A DNA stretch of 64,000 nucleotides from Reticulitermes lucifugus (taxonomy: Eukaryota; Arthropoda; Insecta; Blattodea; Rhinotermitidae). The position numbers were made by a program, and so were the translations under genes. Location of the stretch: positions 1 to 64,000 of the forward strand of contig JAKCWW010000192.1 in assembly GCA_026260175.1 (NCBI GenBank). The letters are read 5' to 3'. The notes below the pieces were generated by a model. That model saw nothing but the letters and a program-made list of their open reading frames with translations. It ran no database searches and was not told the origin of the DNA. Shown here one piece after another: positions 27,201 to 34,660 of the stretch; the first letter of the stretch is position 1, and the number at the start of each line of letters is the position of its first letter.

Positions 27201-30200
27201 TGGGCATTTAAAAGGAGTTTCCATTTAGTAAAGTATTTAAGTAAGGTGGCCACAGCTTGGCTAAGTCTGCGGCAGATGGTGTCAGGACGCCAGGACTGAG
27301 ATAAAAGAGCTGTGTCGTCTGCGTATAAAGTTAGGTGAGTCTGTGGAGGACGTGGCATGTCAGAAAGTATAAGGCAAACAAAGTAGTCGATAGCACTGCG
27401 CCCTGGGGGAGTCTGGAGAGGGTTAGTTTTGGGGTTGAGGATGCGTCGTTTAGGTGGACAGTAAAGGTACGGCCTTTCAAGTAAGACCAGGAAGGGAGAG
27501 AGGTAGGCAGGGAAGCACAGTAAGATAAGTTTTTAAAGGAGACCGTTAATCCAGACAGTATCACAGGCCTTTTCTATATCTAGTAGAACTATGCCTGTGT
27601 ATTTTTTAAGGTTAAAGCCTTGGGTGATGAAATCGGCGATTCTTGCAAGTTGATGGACAGTTGAATGTTTTTTACGGAAGCCAAATTTTTCCGGGGGAAG
27701 AATGTAATTCTGCTGGATAAAAAGATATATAAGTAAATAATATTGAGACATGTCCCTAAACAAAACTGAATTCAGTACCAGTATAGCCTATATCCTCCTG
27801 TTCCTGCTTTCTGTTTCAGTAATTATATGTAATCCTTCAGCAGGCCTGTTTATGTCAAAATATAAACTTCAAAATGCCTGGGAAAGTTGAACTCAGTACA
27901 AAATAGGTTTTTGTAACAATAAATATTATTTGTTATACTCTTCCTTTAGTCTTCTTTCGCGCGAATCCTTTCTTTCGTTTGTTGTAAATTTACTTTGATA
28001 TTAAACGCTTTGTGATCAATTTGTTACACTTACCTCCCACTGTTGTTTGCACGCTATTATTTTCCGTTTAATCCCCATTGTTCCGCTTTAGTGCCTAATA
28101 CTAAGGACTAGTACTATCTAATGACCGAAACACAGAAGGTGCCCAGTAATTTTACCAAAAATGTGACAAAGGCAACCCCTGAAACTTCCTACAGATTTAC
28201 ATCAAGACTGTGGCAAAGCTAGCAGTAAGTACTACCATGACTACTGAACCACTGTCATAATGCCGACAGCTGCTTGTAATTGTGGAATCGCACTTAATCC
28301 TAAAGCCTGAAATCATGTATCGCACTTAATCCTTACTTAACCTTACTCTATACATCACGCACACTCTATGCTTACGATTTTCTGTAAAGTGCAGTTATTA
28401 AGGCTTCTGAAGGCATAAGTTTAAGCACAGAACAAATCTCCATTACTGTACCTCTATACCGAGAGCTGTGTTTGTCGGATTGCAGCGCTTCGTGGCGCTG
28501 ATCCACAACAAGTATTGCAGTACCGGGGCAACAGATTCTCCCTCGCCCCACTCGCTGCACCGGCGTGACAGTGAAGAGTACGGTCGCCTTGTTTACTCTC
28601 CTGAAAACCTGACGCACCAGCATCATTCTACGGATTGGGGTGCGTTTGATCGCGGATTCGACAGGCCTGGTGAGTCCATACAGATCGGCAGTTTTATAGT
28701 TAAATAGGACTGCAGCCCAATGACAAACGTCAAGCACCACTCTTAGCAAGCAGAGGAGTACGGACACAACGTCTTGCGGTCTCGTCATAGAGTGGGAACG
28801 CTTAACGGAAGAGTTCGAGGGCCGTACAGTCACGCTAGGCTGACATTTCAGTATACGTTTCCTACTTTCATCTAATTAAACTAATGCCATTCAGCAGAGA
28901 CTTTCTTGAGAAGCTAATAGTATTTTTTTATTTATTGAACGGCCCCATAGCAGATGCTACGGAAGCACCGCAGTTTGCAGTCTTATTGTGCAACACCGTG
29001 ATGAAGATGACGAGGTTTTATCTGCTTTTCCATTTTAATGGAGCACTGGTGGAATGAAATTGACAGGGGAAAATCGAAGTACTGGGAGAAAAACCTGTCC
29101 CAGTGTAACTTTGTTCTTCACAAATCCCAAATGGACACCCGGGATCGAACCCGGGCCTCGGCGGTGAGAGGCCGGCGACTAACCGCCTGAGCCATGGCAT
29201 GGCCCAAGCTATTAGTAAGTCGGTTCGTCAAGAAATTCCTGTCCCTTTATTGGATCCGAGCACTCATTATCGAGTTTTCAAGATCCCGATTCTGTTTTGT
29301 GTGACGAAAATTGTGAATATAAAATTTACTGCTATAAATACATGCACATATTGTTCTGTGTTTCTTGCACAAGGCTTTTCTGCCACCAGAAGGTTACTAT
29401 AACAAACTCTGTTTCTGTTTACAATTCTTACCAAGTAAGTAGGATGACTTTAATATTTCGTGCATTTGACATCAAGGAAAACGCTGCGTATAATTTTTGA
29501 ATTGAGAAAAATTGCTGGATATCTACAGAAAAATTGAGGAGGTACAAATGTGTCCTCAATGGTCACACTATCTTCAATCTGCCTATGACTGACTGAGGAC
29601 TAACCCTGCATATAATTGCAGAGTTTAAGCTCTTGCAATGCAGTCCAGGCGCAAGTTCCCGCAAAACTGTCTGTCTCAAAATATATCAATCTGTCCTGGT
29701 CGTGAGCCCTGACCGTACTGTGTGGTTGCAGAGTTCCAGTCCAACCCAGATGGTGCAGACGGTGTGTTCCACCAAAGAACGGTCTCCCTCAACCAGCGTC
29801 TGATCCAGGCGTACTGTGGCAATCTTTCGCGCTCTCCTCGGGACGTGTCTTGCCACCCTGAACCCGACGCTTTCAACCCTTGTGAGGACTTGATGGGCAA
29901 CTGGGGGTTGCGAGGTGCTGTGTGGCTGGTGGCCGTCGCAGCGCTGGTGGGCAACCTGGCTGTGCTGCTGGTGCTGCTCAGCTCCCACTTCCGTATGACT
30001 GTCCCCAAGTTCCTAATGTGCAACCTGGCGCTCGCAGACCTCTGCATGGGTATCTACTTGCTGCTCATCGCCTGCATGGACGCGCGATCCATCGGCGCGT
30101 ACTTCAACCACGCCATCGACTGGCAGCGGGGTGCGTAGTAACCTCTGACTGACTAATAGGTAATTTAATGATGCTGCATCAATTTATAACGAGAAATGTC

Positions 30201-33200
30201 ATAATTTATACTCTTTCGAAACATTTTTTTGCATATTAAAATTGAGAACGCAAGATGCTGTGTACGAATGTCGGAAATGAGAAAGGCATACAGTATTTTC
30301 GTCAGAAGATCTTATGGCGACGATCATTTTCGACACCAAGGTACTAATATAAAAATATTTTTAAAATTGGTTGCAGAGCTGTAAAGTGTGAAGGTGCATG
30401 AGGCTAAGGGCCAATATACTAGGTTTGAGTACCACATAGCCTAGTATACGCAGTGCTAATGTGAGACTAACGGAGGGAGGACAAGATCCACAGTCTTTAT
30501 CTTTTAATTTTGCTGCCTATCGTGGATGTAGACCACAATCATTAAGAACAGAAGCAGTGTTGTAACAAGAGGTAGTGAGAATACCTATTTAATAAAGACA
30601 TAATGCAACAAGCAGAACAATGCATGTACAGTATATGCCCGTAACTGTTACTATAGCAGTTTGAATCACAGTGTAGTTTCACCTAGTACATTAATTGGAC
30701 AGGGGTTAAGAAATAGATGAGAGAACAGCAAATACCATGCCGAAATTAGGTATAACGTCTATGTAAATATATGTTGCTTTATGGTTTGTAGTTTAGCTGA
30801 AGACTATTTTTGCTCCAGGGAGCATCATGCTGCTGTGCCATTCCATTCTTAGGATGTAATATTTCAGGATTCCTGACAACTCTGCCACTAAGACATCCGT
30901 ATACATTTCGACTGTAATTACCAGAGGCTCTCTTTCAATACAAATTGATTTCAGGTACCAAGTTGCAGGCTTTCTCCTTTTGATGATAGACTGCACACTA
31001 ATAGTAAAACTCAGAGGTTCTGTTGTACCGACATGTTGCTTTCAATTGCTGTCTTAGGCCCAAGATTTCAAGATACTGGGTTCGCGATTTTCCTGATGAA
31101 CTGCCCTAATGCACACTGGTAGTAATAACCAGAGGCTGTGTTGTCACCACACCTTCCGTTTTCTTGCCCAGAATATTAAATTTCAGGAGTCGTAAAACAC
31201 TGCCAGTCTAATATCCATATGCGTATTGAAAGCGAAAACAAGACTTCCTGTTGTCGCTACGAGCTGCCTTCTATTGCTGCTACTTCAGGCCCGAGATCTC
31301 GAGTCACAAGTTTCCTAATAATTTGCCAGTAAAATATTCATACATATCATGACAGTGATAACCAGAAACTCTGCAGTCACAAGTTGCTTTATGTAGGATG
31401 TCAATTTCAGGATCCCTTACACTGTTCTCCAGTTAAGTGCCCAATCACAATGTTTGCCAATGAACTCTCCATTGACATTGTTTACCAGTGAACTGTCCAT
31501 TGACCGGTGTTTGCCAGTGAACTGCCCGTTGAATTTTCATCAGTGAACCGTCCATTTCAGCTGTTTTCCAGTGAACTATCTTTTGACAGATTATGCTAGT
31601 GAACTGCCCCATGACAGTTTTTACCACTGAACTATCCATTGACATAATTTGCCAGTGAATTGCTCATTGAGTTCGACAGTGAAATGTTCATTAAAATGTC
31701 TGCCAGTGAAGTTTCCATAGACAGTGTTTGCCAATTAAATGACCATTGACAGTGTTCATCAGCAAAGTTTCTGTTGACAGAGTTCGCCAGTCAGCTGTTC
31801 ATTGACACTCTTTGCCATTGAACTGTATACTGACATTTGCCAGTGAACTACCCATTGACAGAGTCTGCCATTGAACTGTCCATTGACAGTGTTCTCCATT
31901 AAACTGTCTACATATGCGGTGGTGTAATAATCATTGTGTCTGTTGTCAACACAGGTTGCATTATGTTGCTATTTCAGGCCCAGGATGTCAGGTTGCAGGA
32001 TTTCTGACAGTCTTCGCCAGTGAACTGTCCATCTACACACTGACTGTGATAACAAGCGAGCGATGGTATGCCATCACTTACGCTCTACACCTGGACAAGA
32101 GACTGAGACTCATTACGGCCTTCAAGGTGATGGCAGCTGGCTGGCTGTATGCTATAACAATGGCCACACTGCCCCTGCTTGGTATCAGCGGCTATTCCAA
32201 GACAAGGTACATACGAGACGTTTTGGCTATTTTTTTGTTAGGTTTCTGTGTTTTATCCATCGTCTCGTATCAAAACAACACGATGTTTCAAAAAAATTTC
32301 CCGTTCTGCAGTGAAAGAAACCGTGGGCAGGTAAGTACTCAGCTTGCTTCTTCGGAAATTGCTGTATACTATACAACTTCCTTCCATAAATTAGATCTGT
32401 GGACTTTTCTGCACGTTGGATAAAGTTTCGTCCGTTCGAGGTAATAGAAAGTAGACGGTAGGTATCTATATGTATTACTTGTCACCTACAAATTTTATTT
32501 TCTCAAATTCTTAACGGGTCGTTAATAAAAACAGAATTTAGTGTATTCGCCATTTTATTGCTATTTGGTTACGTAAAATTCCACGCTTTTGAAAACTATA
32601 TCACTGAATCAAACTTCAAGACAAAACTGATGGCCCTAATACAGCGCCCAACTCAAAAGTTTGTACGGCTTGCATGTTGATGTTTTGCCTGAGAATTAGT
32701 GCATGATCGTAGATACGTCTCCATTCGGAGTTCCTTCCGAAGCTTACAAGTACAGGCTCAAGGCTCAAGCATTCTCAGGTATGTTGTCAGCTTTCACTGT
32801 GCTCAACTTGAAACTTCTACTTGGAGAAACTGCTCGCCCTACATTTATGATTGTTAGAAGGGAGCAACAAGTGTCTTTGGTTTTAACGTTATGACTGTTT
32901 CGTTTTCAGCATTTGCTTGCCAATGGAAAATCGCGACTTGGGCGACCAAGTGTACCTCGTGAGCCTGCTCCTGATTAACGGTCTGGCATTTGTGTTAATA
33001 TGCGCGTGTTATGGGCGCATTTATTTCGCGATCAGTGGCCACAACTCAGCTGCAGCCCAATCCGACACCACTGTGGCCAAACGGATGGCACTCCTTGTGT
33101 TCACAGACTTTGCCTGTTGGGCTCCTATTGCTTTCTTCGGTCTTACAGCTGTGGCAGGATACCCCCTGATCGATGTTCCACACACGAAGATCCTGCTGGT

Positions 33201-33657
33201 ATTTTTTTATCCATTAAACTCTTGTGCCAACCCCTACCTCTACGCCTTGCTGACCAAGCAATACAGGCGCGACCTCTTCACCCTGTTCAGCAGACACGGT
33301 ATTTGTACGAAGAAAGCAGCAAGGTATAAAGGAGCTGACGTGGGTCTCTCGAGTGGCAACTCTGTCCCACAGAACTGTAAGTTTACCTCCATAGGAGGGT
33401 CAGTTGTAGTGGGAGGCACAGCCGCGCAAACTGAAGAGATAAACCACATTCCTCAAAGGTCTCGGGTAGCCCCTGCCGCTTGTGGCATTAGTGGGGGAAA
33501 TGTTGGGCCAAGAGGATCACCACACCCTCTTCGAAACAGCACAACACGGCTGAGCTTGAGCTCTGAACAAGAAATGATCCTGAGGCGAGTCCTTGACCAT
33601 CCAGATGCTGATCCCAAACCCGTCTACCCCGAACCGTGTGCTGACTCCCACTTGTGA
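3134..33657 (+). CDS. Lgr1: LGR1-type glycoprotein hormone receptor (LRR GPCR), 12 exons, N-terminus outside window
   Basis: Plasma-membrane receptor of the FSH/LH/TSH receptor family; in insects the type A member is the expected receptor for the GPA2/GPB5 heterodimer, signalling through Gs/cAMP (family knowledge). Spliced exons: 3134-3208, 3818-3895, 7605-7679, 14713-14778, 18237-18305, 21545-21619, 23214-23331, 26221-26313, 28486-28669, 29732-30130, 31978-32206, 32910-33657, about 736 codons with matching phases throughout. LRR exons are 66-78 nt and joined by phase 2 introns, as in vertebrate gonadotropin receptors. The hinge has the family signatures TYPYHCCAF and FNPCEDLMG; the latter indicates type A rather than the bursicon receptor (rickets, type B). 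The 7TM part has GN in TM1, LALADL in TM2, SERW after TM3, the TM4 Trp, CWAP in TM6 and NPYLY in TM7. Compared with FSHR, the first visible exon matches FSHR exon 3, so signal peptide, Cys cap and one LRR exon are missing to the left. Introns reach 7 kb. Confidence 0.95.
3525..3790 (+). repeat. Degenerate ~37-bp minisatellite between two LRR exons
   Basis: About seven units around cctgtacttgtgtattcata plus gcacaggaa. It fills much of the 609-bp intron between the exons at 3134 and 3818. Confidence 0.7.
3818..3895 (+). CDS. Lgr1: LGR1 LRR exon
   Basis: 78 nt between ctttcag and gtaagt, phase 2 on both sides. It encodes [16 protein letters not shown] then [10 protein letters not shown], which resembles the FSHR repeat that follows the one above. 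It lies only 609 bp after the previous exon; most of that short intron is a degenerate minisatellite. Confidence 0.88.
5041..5514 (-). mobile_element. Tc1/mariner-like MITE, copy 1 (~470 bp)
   Basis: Ends in inverted repeats related to GGCGCGTTCGCAAA (left aggcgccttcgcgaaa, right tttgcgaacgcgcc), flanked on the right by TA. It lies in opposite orientation to a second copy at 16053. Internal phrases such as aagtttcat...aaaatc and gtctgtaacctt are shared between the two. No transposase frame is visible, so non-autonomous. Superfamily is inferred from TA flanks only. Confidence 0.75.
7605..7679 (+). CDS. Lgr1: LGR1 LRR exon
   Basis: 75 nt between a tgttttag acceptor and a gtgagt donor. It encodes [18 protein letters not shown] then DAILHMV. 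The NTG-like HTGLEEIP stretch corresponds to the FSHR repeat containing NTGIKHLP. Phase 2 introns on both sides. Confidence 0.88.
8510..8783 (-). mobile_element. SINE (family 2), full length
   Basis: Minus-strand tRNA-like head ggccgggatagctcagtcgt and B-box-like gagttcaaatcctacggg. Then ggtaccgggtttctttctc in the body and gtgccggtataggcat at the end. Family 2 shares the phrases cccacccagcctcc and gtgcacaggg. Confidence 0.75.
9575..9735 (-). mobile_element. SINE (family 4)
   Basis: Plus-strand view: gaggaaaaccactaaaatcg, tcaatcacgat, gagatccgaatcaggcgtct. It matches the arrangement at 63840-64000 (gaggaaaactacgaaaaata, tcagccacgat). Confidence 0.5.
10276..10468. mobile_element. Hairpin element with 13-bp flanking direct repeats
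   Basis: Inverted arms of about 50 bp (left 10327-10380, right 10405-10455) share aactgttaaaa, aatgcacctcaa and tttattatgtatta, around a loop of about 25 bp. The word tgcattacagcat occurs at both outer edges (10277-10289 and 10456-10468) and could be a target-site duplication. Confidence 0.6.
12205..12400 (+). mobile_element. SINE (family 2), 3' part
   Basis: Starts at ctggggcccaaccagcctct and passes agaggtaaagcggccgggac. It ends tgcacagggacaattttacc. The tRNA head is missing. Confidence 0.65.
13187..13411. mobile_element. Foldback MITE, ~83-bp arms
   Basis: Left arm starts taagttaaaccaactaaagc and right arm ends gcattagttggtttaactta; they stay complementary through gaattattaacaaag and gtttcggcaatcaag. 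The loop is about 60 bp, with cctgaggatg near the right arm. The word attatctgaag flanks both sides (13137 and 13413), a likely target duplication. Confidence 0.7.
14403..14515 (-). mobile_element. SINE (family 3), body only
   Basis: Plus-strand view: atggcgcattggtggactga, cggggagaaaccgaattact, acagaaacctgtccaaatgc. The tRNA-like head is missing. Confidence 0.5.
14713..14778 (+). CDS. Lgr1: LGR1 LRR exon (short, divergent)
   Basis: 66 nt between ctcttttttcag and gtaagt, phase 2 on both sides. It encodes [16 protein letters not shown] then VRTEQ and a split codon. It is the shortest LRR exon here and lacks the usual AF..L spacing; the corresponding vertebrate repeat is also irregular. Splice sites and phase support it more than residue identity does. 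Confidence 0.8.
15298..15490 (-). mobile_element. SINE (family 2), partial
   Basis: Minus-strand copy recognisable by gcaaaggaggcttggtgggt and gtcgggaatctaacccgtag on the plus strand. It is followed within 30 bp by another copy in the same orientation. Confidence 0.55.
15515..15750 (-). mobile_element. SINE (family 2), 5'-truncated
   Basis: On the plus strand it reads gttgtccctgtgcacgccgt, then tttagctccactcattcttt and aggaggctgggtagacccca. The head near 15750 is weak. Confidence 0.6.
16053..16523 (+). mobile_element. Tc1/mariner-like MITE, copy 2 (~470 bp)
   Basis: Starts at TA then ggcgcgttcgcaaag and ends tgcgaacgcgcg. It is the reverse complement, diverged, of the element at 5041. Contains a short (tccg)n run near 16100. 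Confidence 0.75.
16745..16925 (+). mobile_element. Possible SINE (family 5)
   Basis: Shares tttggaaggaa(t/g)c, then gatcg...aatatccc-like words, with 44722-44900. Contains tttgagcccggcacttcc. Family assignment is weak. Confidence 0.35.
17700..17932 (-). mobile_element. SINE (family 2), nearly full
   Basis: Plus-strand view shows ggtatagctctacttattct, ccattgaacaggagaatgtg and cagcccgtagcatagttact, then ctacgccatccctgct from the reversed tRNA-like head. Confidence 0.65.
18118..18149. repeat. (AAT)n/(ATT)n palindromic microsatellite
   Basis: A run of AAT followed directly by a run of ATT, 90 bp upstream of an LRR exon acceptor. Confidence 0.95.
18237..18305 (+). CDS. Lgr1: LGR1 LRR exon
   Basis: 69 nt between cttttcag and gtaagt. 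It encodes [17 protein letters not shown] then AEIARL. This matches the FSHR repeat LNKNGIQEIHNCAF in position and length (69 nt there too, from memory of the gene structure). Confidence 0.9.
18571..18820 (+). repeat. Two-copy tandem duplication, ~125 bp
   Basis: ctagttatg... recurs at 18573 and 18697. Both copies contain ctgttgctgtg(t/c)aaccgcag, aagccagtaac and (g/t)(c)cagacag. They differ at many sites. Confidence 0.8.
19345..19480 (+). mobile_element. SINE (family 1), 3' part
   Basis: Shows gcgacgatcacttgttcgag and tcctaccg, then a (CG)n/(TG)n run (19380-19408), then gaaacctcaacaaggggacg and ctgggctgttgcgccacac. The dinucleotide run lies inside the SINE body. Confidence 0.6.
20358..20546. 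mobile_element. Foldback MITE
   Basis: Left ggtcttctggctcttgcgcc and ggttgggtaatttcttccc pair with right gggaagcaattgcccaacc and ggcgcaataacccagaagac. The centre contains ctctgaagatgaagac and gaaacgtcgg, resembling other foldback elements in this window. Confidence 0.65.
21545..21619 (+). CDS. Lgr1: LGR1 LRR exon
   Basis: 75 nt between atcgcag and gtaagt. It encodes [16 protein letters not shown] then VGLRSLRDL, a clean LRR. Phase 2 introns on both sides. Confidence 0.92.
23214..23331 (+). CDS. Lgr1: LGR1 last LRR exon
   Basis: 118 nt between gttgcag and gtcagt. It encodes [18 protein letters not shown], then [21 protein letters not shown]. This is the conserved final repeat pair of type A LGRs (compare DISRTRIHSLPSYGLENL in FSHR). 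It ends in phase 0, so the phase 2 series stops here. Confidence 0.95.
23751..23998 (-). mobile_element. SINE (family 1), full length
   Basis: Reads on the minus strand from a tRNA-like head (ccaatcccggtggccgtgcg; B-box-like ggtttcgaattccgc) to gcctaggcccgagttggact and gttgcgcca. It includes an (AC)n stretch near 23819. Lies in an LGR1 intron. Confidence 0.75.
24880..25055 (+). mobile_element. SINE (family 2), 3' part
   Basis: Has ggggcccacccagcctccta, gggagtaaagcggcaggagc and tggagctatacttctactcc, then ggcgtgcacag. It creates an artefactual 140-codon open frame at 24656-25078. Confidence 0.65.
26221..26313 (+). CDS. Lgr1: LGR1 hinge exon 1 (CCAF motif)
   Basis: 93 nt, exactly 31 codons, between cgtgtttcag and gtgagt. 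It encodes [18 protein letters not shown] followed by [13 protein letters not shown]. The Cys-Cys pair starts the C-terminal cysteine cap of the ectodomain and is highly diagnostic for glycoprotein hormone receptors. Confidence 0.95.
26806..26985 (+). repeat. Three-copy tandem repeat, ~68 bp
   Basis: tatacaccggttaaaatg, tatacattggttaaaatg and tatacacaggttaaaatg recur at about 26813, 26883 and 26951. Confidence 0.75.
27145..27181. repeat. 16-bp perfect palindrome at LINE edge
   Basis: ctactgggtggtgaga and tctcaccacccagtag are separated by ctgt. One arm belongs to the LINE edge, so it may be a small inverted duplication made at integration. Confidence 0.7.
27160..27775 (-). mobile_element. LINE reverse-transcriptase fragment (Jockey-like)
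   Basis: Non-LTR retrotransposon RT core in three overlapping minus-strand frames, so at least two frameshifts. Blocks in order are [33 protein letters not shown] (Cys where Phe is usual), [17 protein letters not shown], and [15 protein letters not shown] with the YADD active site. Both element ends are missing. It lies in an LGR1 intron. The clade is inferred from FGFR..HSTVHQL and the F/YADD context. Confidence 0.85.
28486..28669 (+). CDS. Lgr1: LGR1 hinge exon 2
   Basis: 184 nt between ggattgcag and gtgagt, entering in phase 0 and leaving in phase 1. It encodes a polar, His/Ser-rich segment starting [12 protein letters not shown] and containing one N-glycosylation sequon (NLT). Hinge regions of this family vary strongly in sequence, so splice phase and position carry this call. 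Confidence 0.88.
29030..29203 (-). mobile_element. SINE (family 3) with tRNA-Glu-like head
   Basis: Minus strand begins ggccatgccatggctcaggc and passes ggcctctcaccgccgaggcc and cgggttcgatcccgggtgtc. This resembles tRNA-Glu with a CTC anticodon. The body has ggtttttctcccagtacttc and ends accagtgctccattaaaatg. Confidence 0.75.
29732..30130 (+). CDS. Lgr1: LGR1 exon: hinge C-terminus, TM1 and TM2
   Basis: 399 nt after a gtggttgcag acceptor, phase 1 to phase 1, with a less usual gtgcgt donor. It encodes the tethered-agonist region [18 protein letters not shown], then TM1 ([14 protein letters not shown]) and TM2 ([17 protein letters not shown]). In vertebrate homologues the whole 7TM region sits in one exon; here it is split into three. 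Confidence 0.96.
30835..31440 (+). repeat. Degenerate ~80-120 bp tandem copies of the start of LGR1 TM3 exon, inside its intron
   Basis: About six diverged copies of the acceptor region plus the first ~80 nt of the exon at 31978, starting near 30850, 30947, 31075, 31168, 31287 and 31396. They recur around phrases such as ttcaggcccaagat, gttgcaggctttct and cacactggtagtaataacc. The matching exon phrases are ttcaggcccaggat, gttgcaggatttct and cacactgactgtgataac. Several retain an AG acceptor-like start but hit stops quickly, so they are decayed duplicates rather than usable alternative exons. Spacing of the recurring ccagagg-like word is roughly 80-120 bp. Confidence 0.8.
31440..31912 (+). repeat. 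~29-bp minisatellite derived from the LGR1 TM3 exon
   Basis: Around sixteen imperfect units of the form ttgccagtgaactgtccat plus tgacagtgt. The same phrase occurs in coding sequence at 32004-32031 (tgacagtcttcgccagtgaa then ctgtccat), where it encodes [10 protein letters not shown]. The array sits 66 bp upstream of that exon. Confidence 0.85.
31978..32206 (+). CDS. Lgr1: LGR1 exon: TM3 and TM4
   Basis: 229 nt after gctatttcag, ending at gtacat, phase 1 to phase 2. It opens with [18 protein letters not shown], carrying the TM3 Cys for the disulfide to the second extracellular loop. SERW (the DRY equivalent) follows, then TM4 around [17 protein letters not shown]. The first 80 or so bases are the source of the degenerate repeats in the preceding intron. 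Confidence 0.96.
32910..33657 (+). CDS. Lgr1: LGR1 last exon: ECL2, TM5-TM7, cytoplasmic tail
   Basis: 748 nt after cgttttcag. It starts with [11 protein letters not shown] (second extracellular loop Cys), then TM5, the loop with [13 protein letters not shown]6 ([13 protein letters not shown]) and TM7 ([17 protein letters not shown]). A roughly 125-residue tail follows, with a Cys after the basic helix 8 (RHGICTKK), a possible palmitoylation site. The tail is rich in Gly, Ser and Pro and ends CADSHL before TGA. Confidence 0.96.
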
Positions 33658-34660
33658 AGCGTGCCGAGATCCATGCTATTTTACCGCAAAGTGCAGTATT
33701 CGGATGGTTTGAGGATTGTGTGTCTCTTGTGCCGTTGCGGACATCAGAGTAGAGCGGTAAACTTTACACGTCCCTCCACGTTAACCATTGAACTGACACG
33801 TGCTCAGAACAAATTTAATGCATTTTCTTTTCACTCACGCTGTAATTATAAAGAAATTCTGCGGAAGACTGGATCGAACCGCATTACACGTCTCTTACGA
33901 CACAAGCGACAACGAACCGACTGTTCGTATCTGACATATCACGAGAGCAGGAAGAGCGACAAAGGCTTTTTTTATAAACAAGATAGCTGTCTGCTGTCTC
34001 TGTATAGGCTAGGTGGCAGGACGATTCCAAAAGCTTGGACAGTGCTTTCCATTGCGCTTACTTAATATGCATTACAATAGTCATTATCTCGAAACAGGTG
34101 AGCTATTTATAAAGACCGTGTTGGATCATAGTATAACATATACATCAAAGTTTGTGAGTAACTGCAACATTATTTGAAACCATTTTTATTTCCAGGCGAA
34201 TATGGTCTTAAATATATTTAGCCATTTAAGCAGGTTTTATATTTGCCTATAACGAATTAATGCCCGTGAAATATAACACGGTAATACTCCTACAATTTAA
34301 GTACAGTAGACCTACCTCTGTCACTATCTGCCCCTAAGTAAAGTGGCGCTTCAGAAGAATTAAACCCAATGTTGCAGTCTGTTGCAGCACTCATATATCA
34401 TATATGCGAAGTCTCGCCTTCATATCCCGGCCTGGAGACAGCAATGAGATTTCTCGTGGTTTTTCTCAGTCCCTCCAGACACGTTCCGCGATAATACCTC
34501 AAATCGGACCATGGCGGCTCCTTTCCACTTCCCATTTAATTACTTAGTTTTCAATCGTCTTATCATTCAACACTGTATATAGATCGAACTACTGACAGCA
34601 TCGTTAAGTAAATAATACAGAAAATTAAATAAAATGTGATGTATTCAATGCAAATAAAAC
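33658..34660 (+). other. Probable LGR1 3' UTR
   Basis: About 1 kb downstream of the stop without repeats until two AATAAA hexamers at 34628 and 34653. A 134-codon open frame at 33661-34065 begins 3 nt after the stop but shows no recognisable domain. UTR extent is inference. Confidence 0.45.
34653..34658 (+). terminator. Candidate poly(A) signal for LGR1
   Basis: AATAAA about 1 kb after the stop codon, with a second hexamer 25 bp upstream (34628-34633). No transcript evidence is available. Confidence 0.35.

Noticed and set aside
29130-29203. Stand-alone tRNA-Glu gene
   Set aside because: The tRNA-like segment continues directly into a SINE body shared with 57085 and 14403, and the acceptor stem does not pair cleanly.
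30835-31440. Mutually exclusive alternative TM3 exons
   Set aside because: Copies keep acceptor-like starts but hit stops within about 25 codons or lack a donor, so they are decayed.
33661-34065. 134-codon open frame directly after the LGR1 stop
   Set aside because: No domain, lies where the 3' UTR is expected, and composition is like non-coding flanks.
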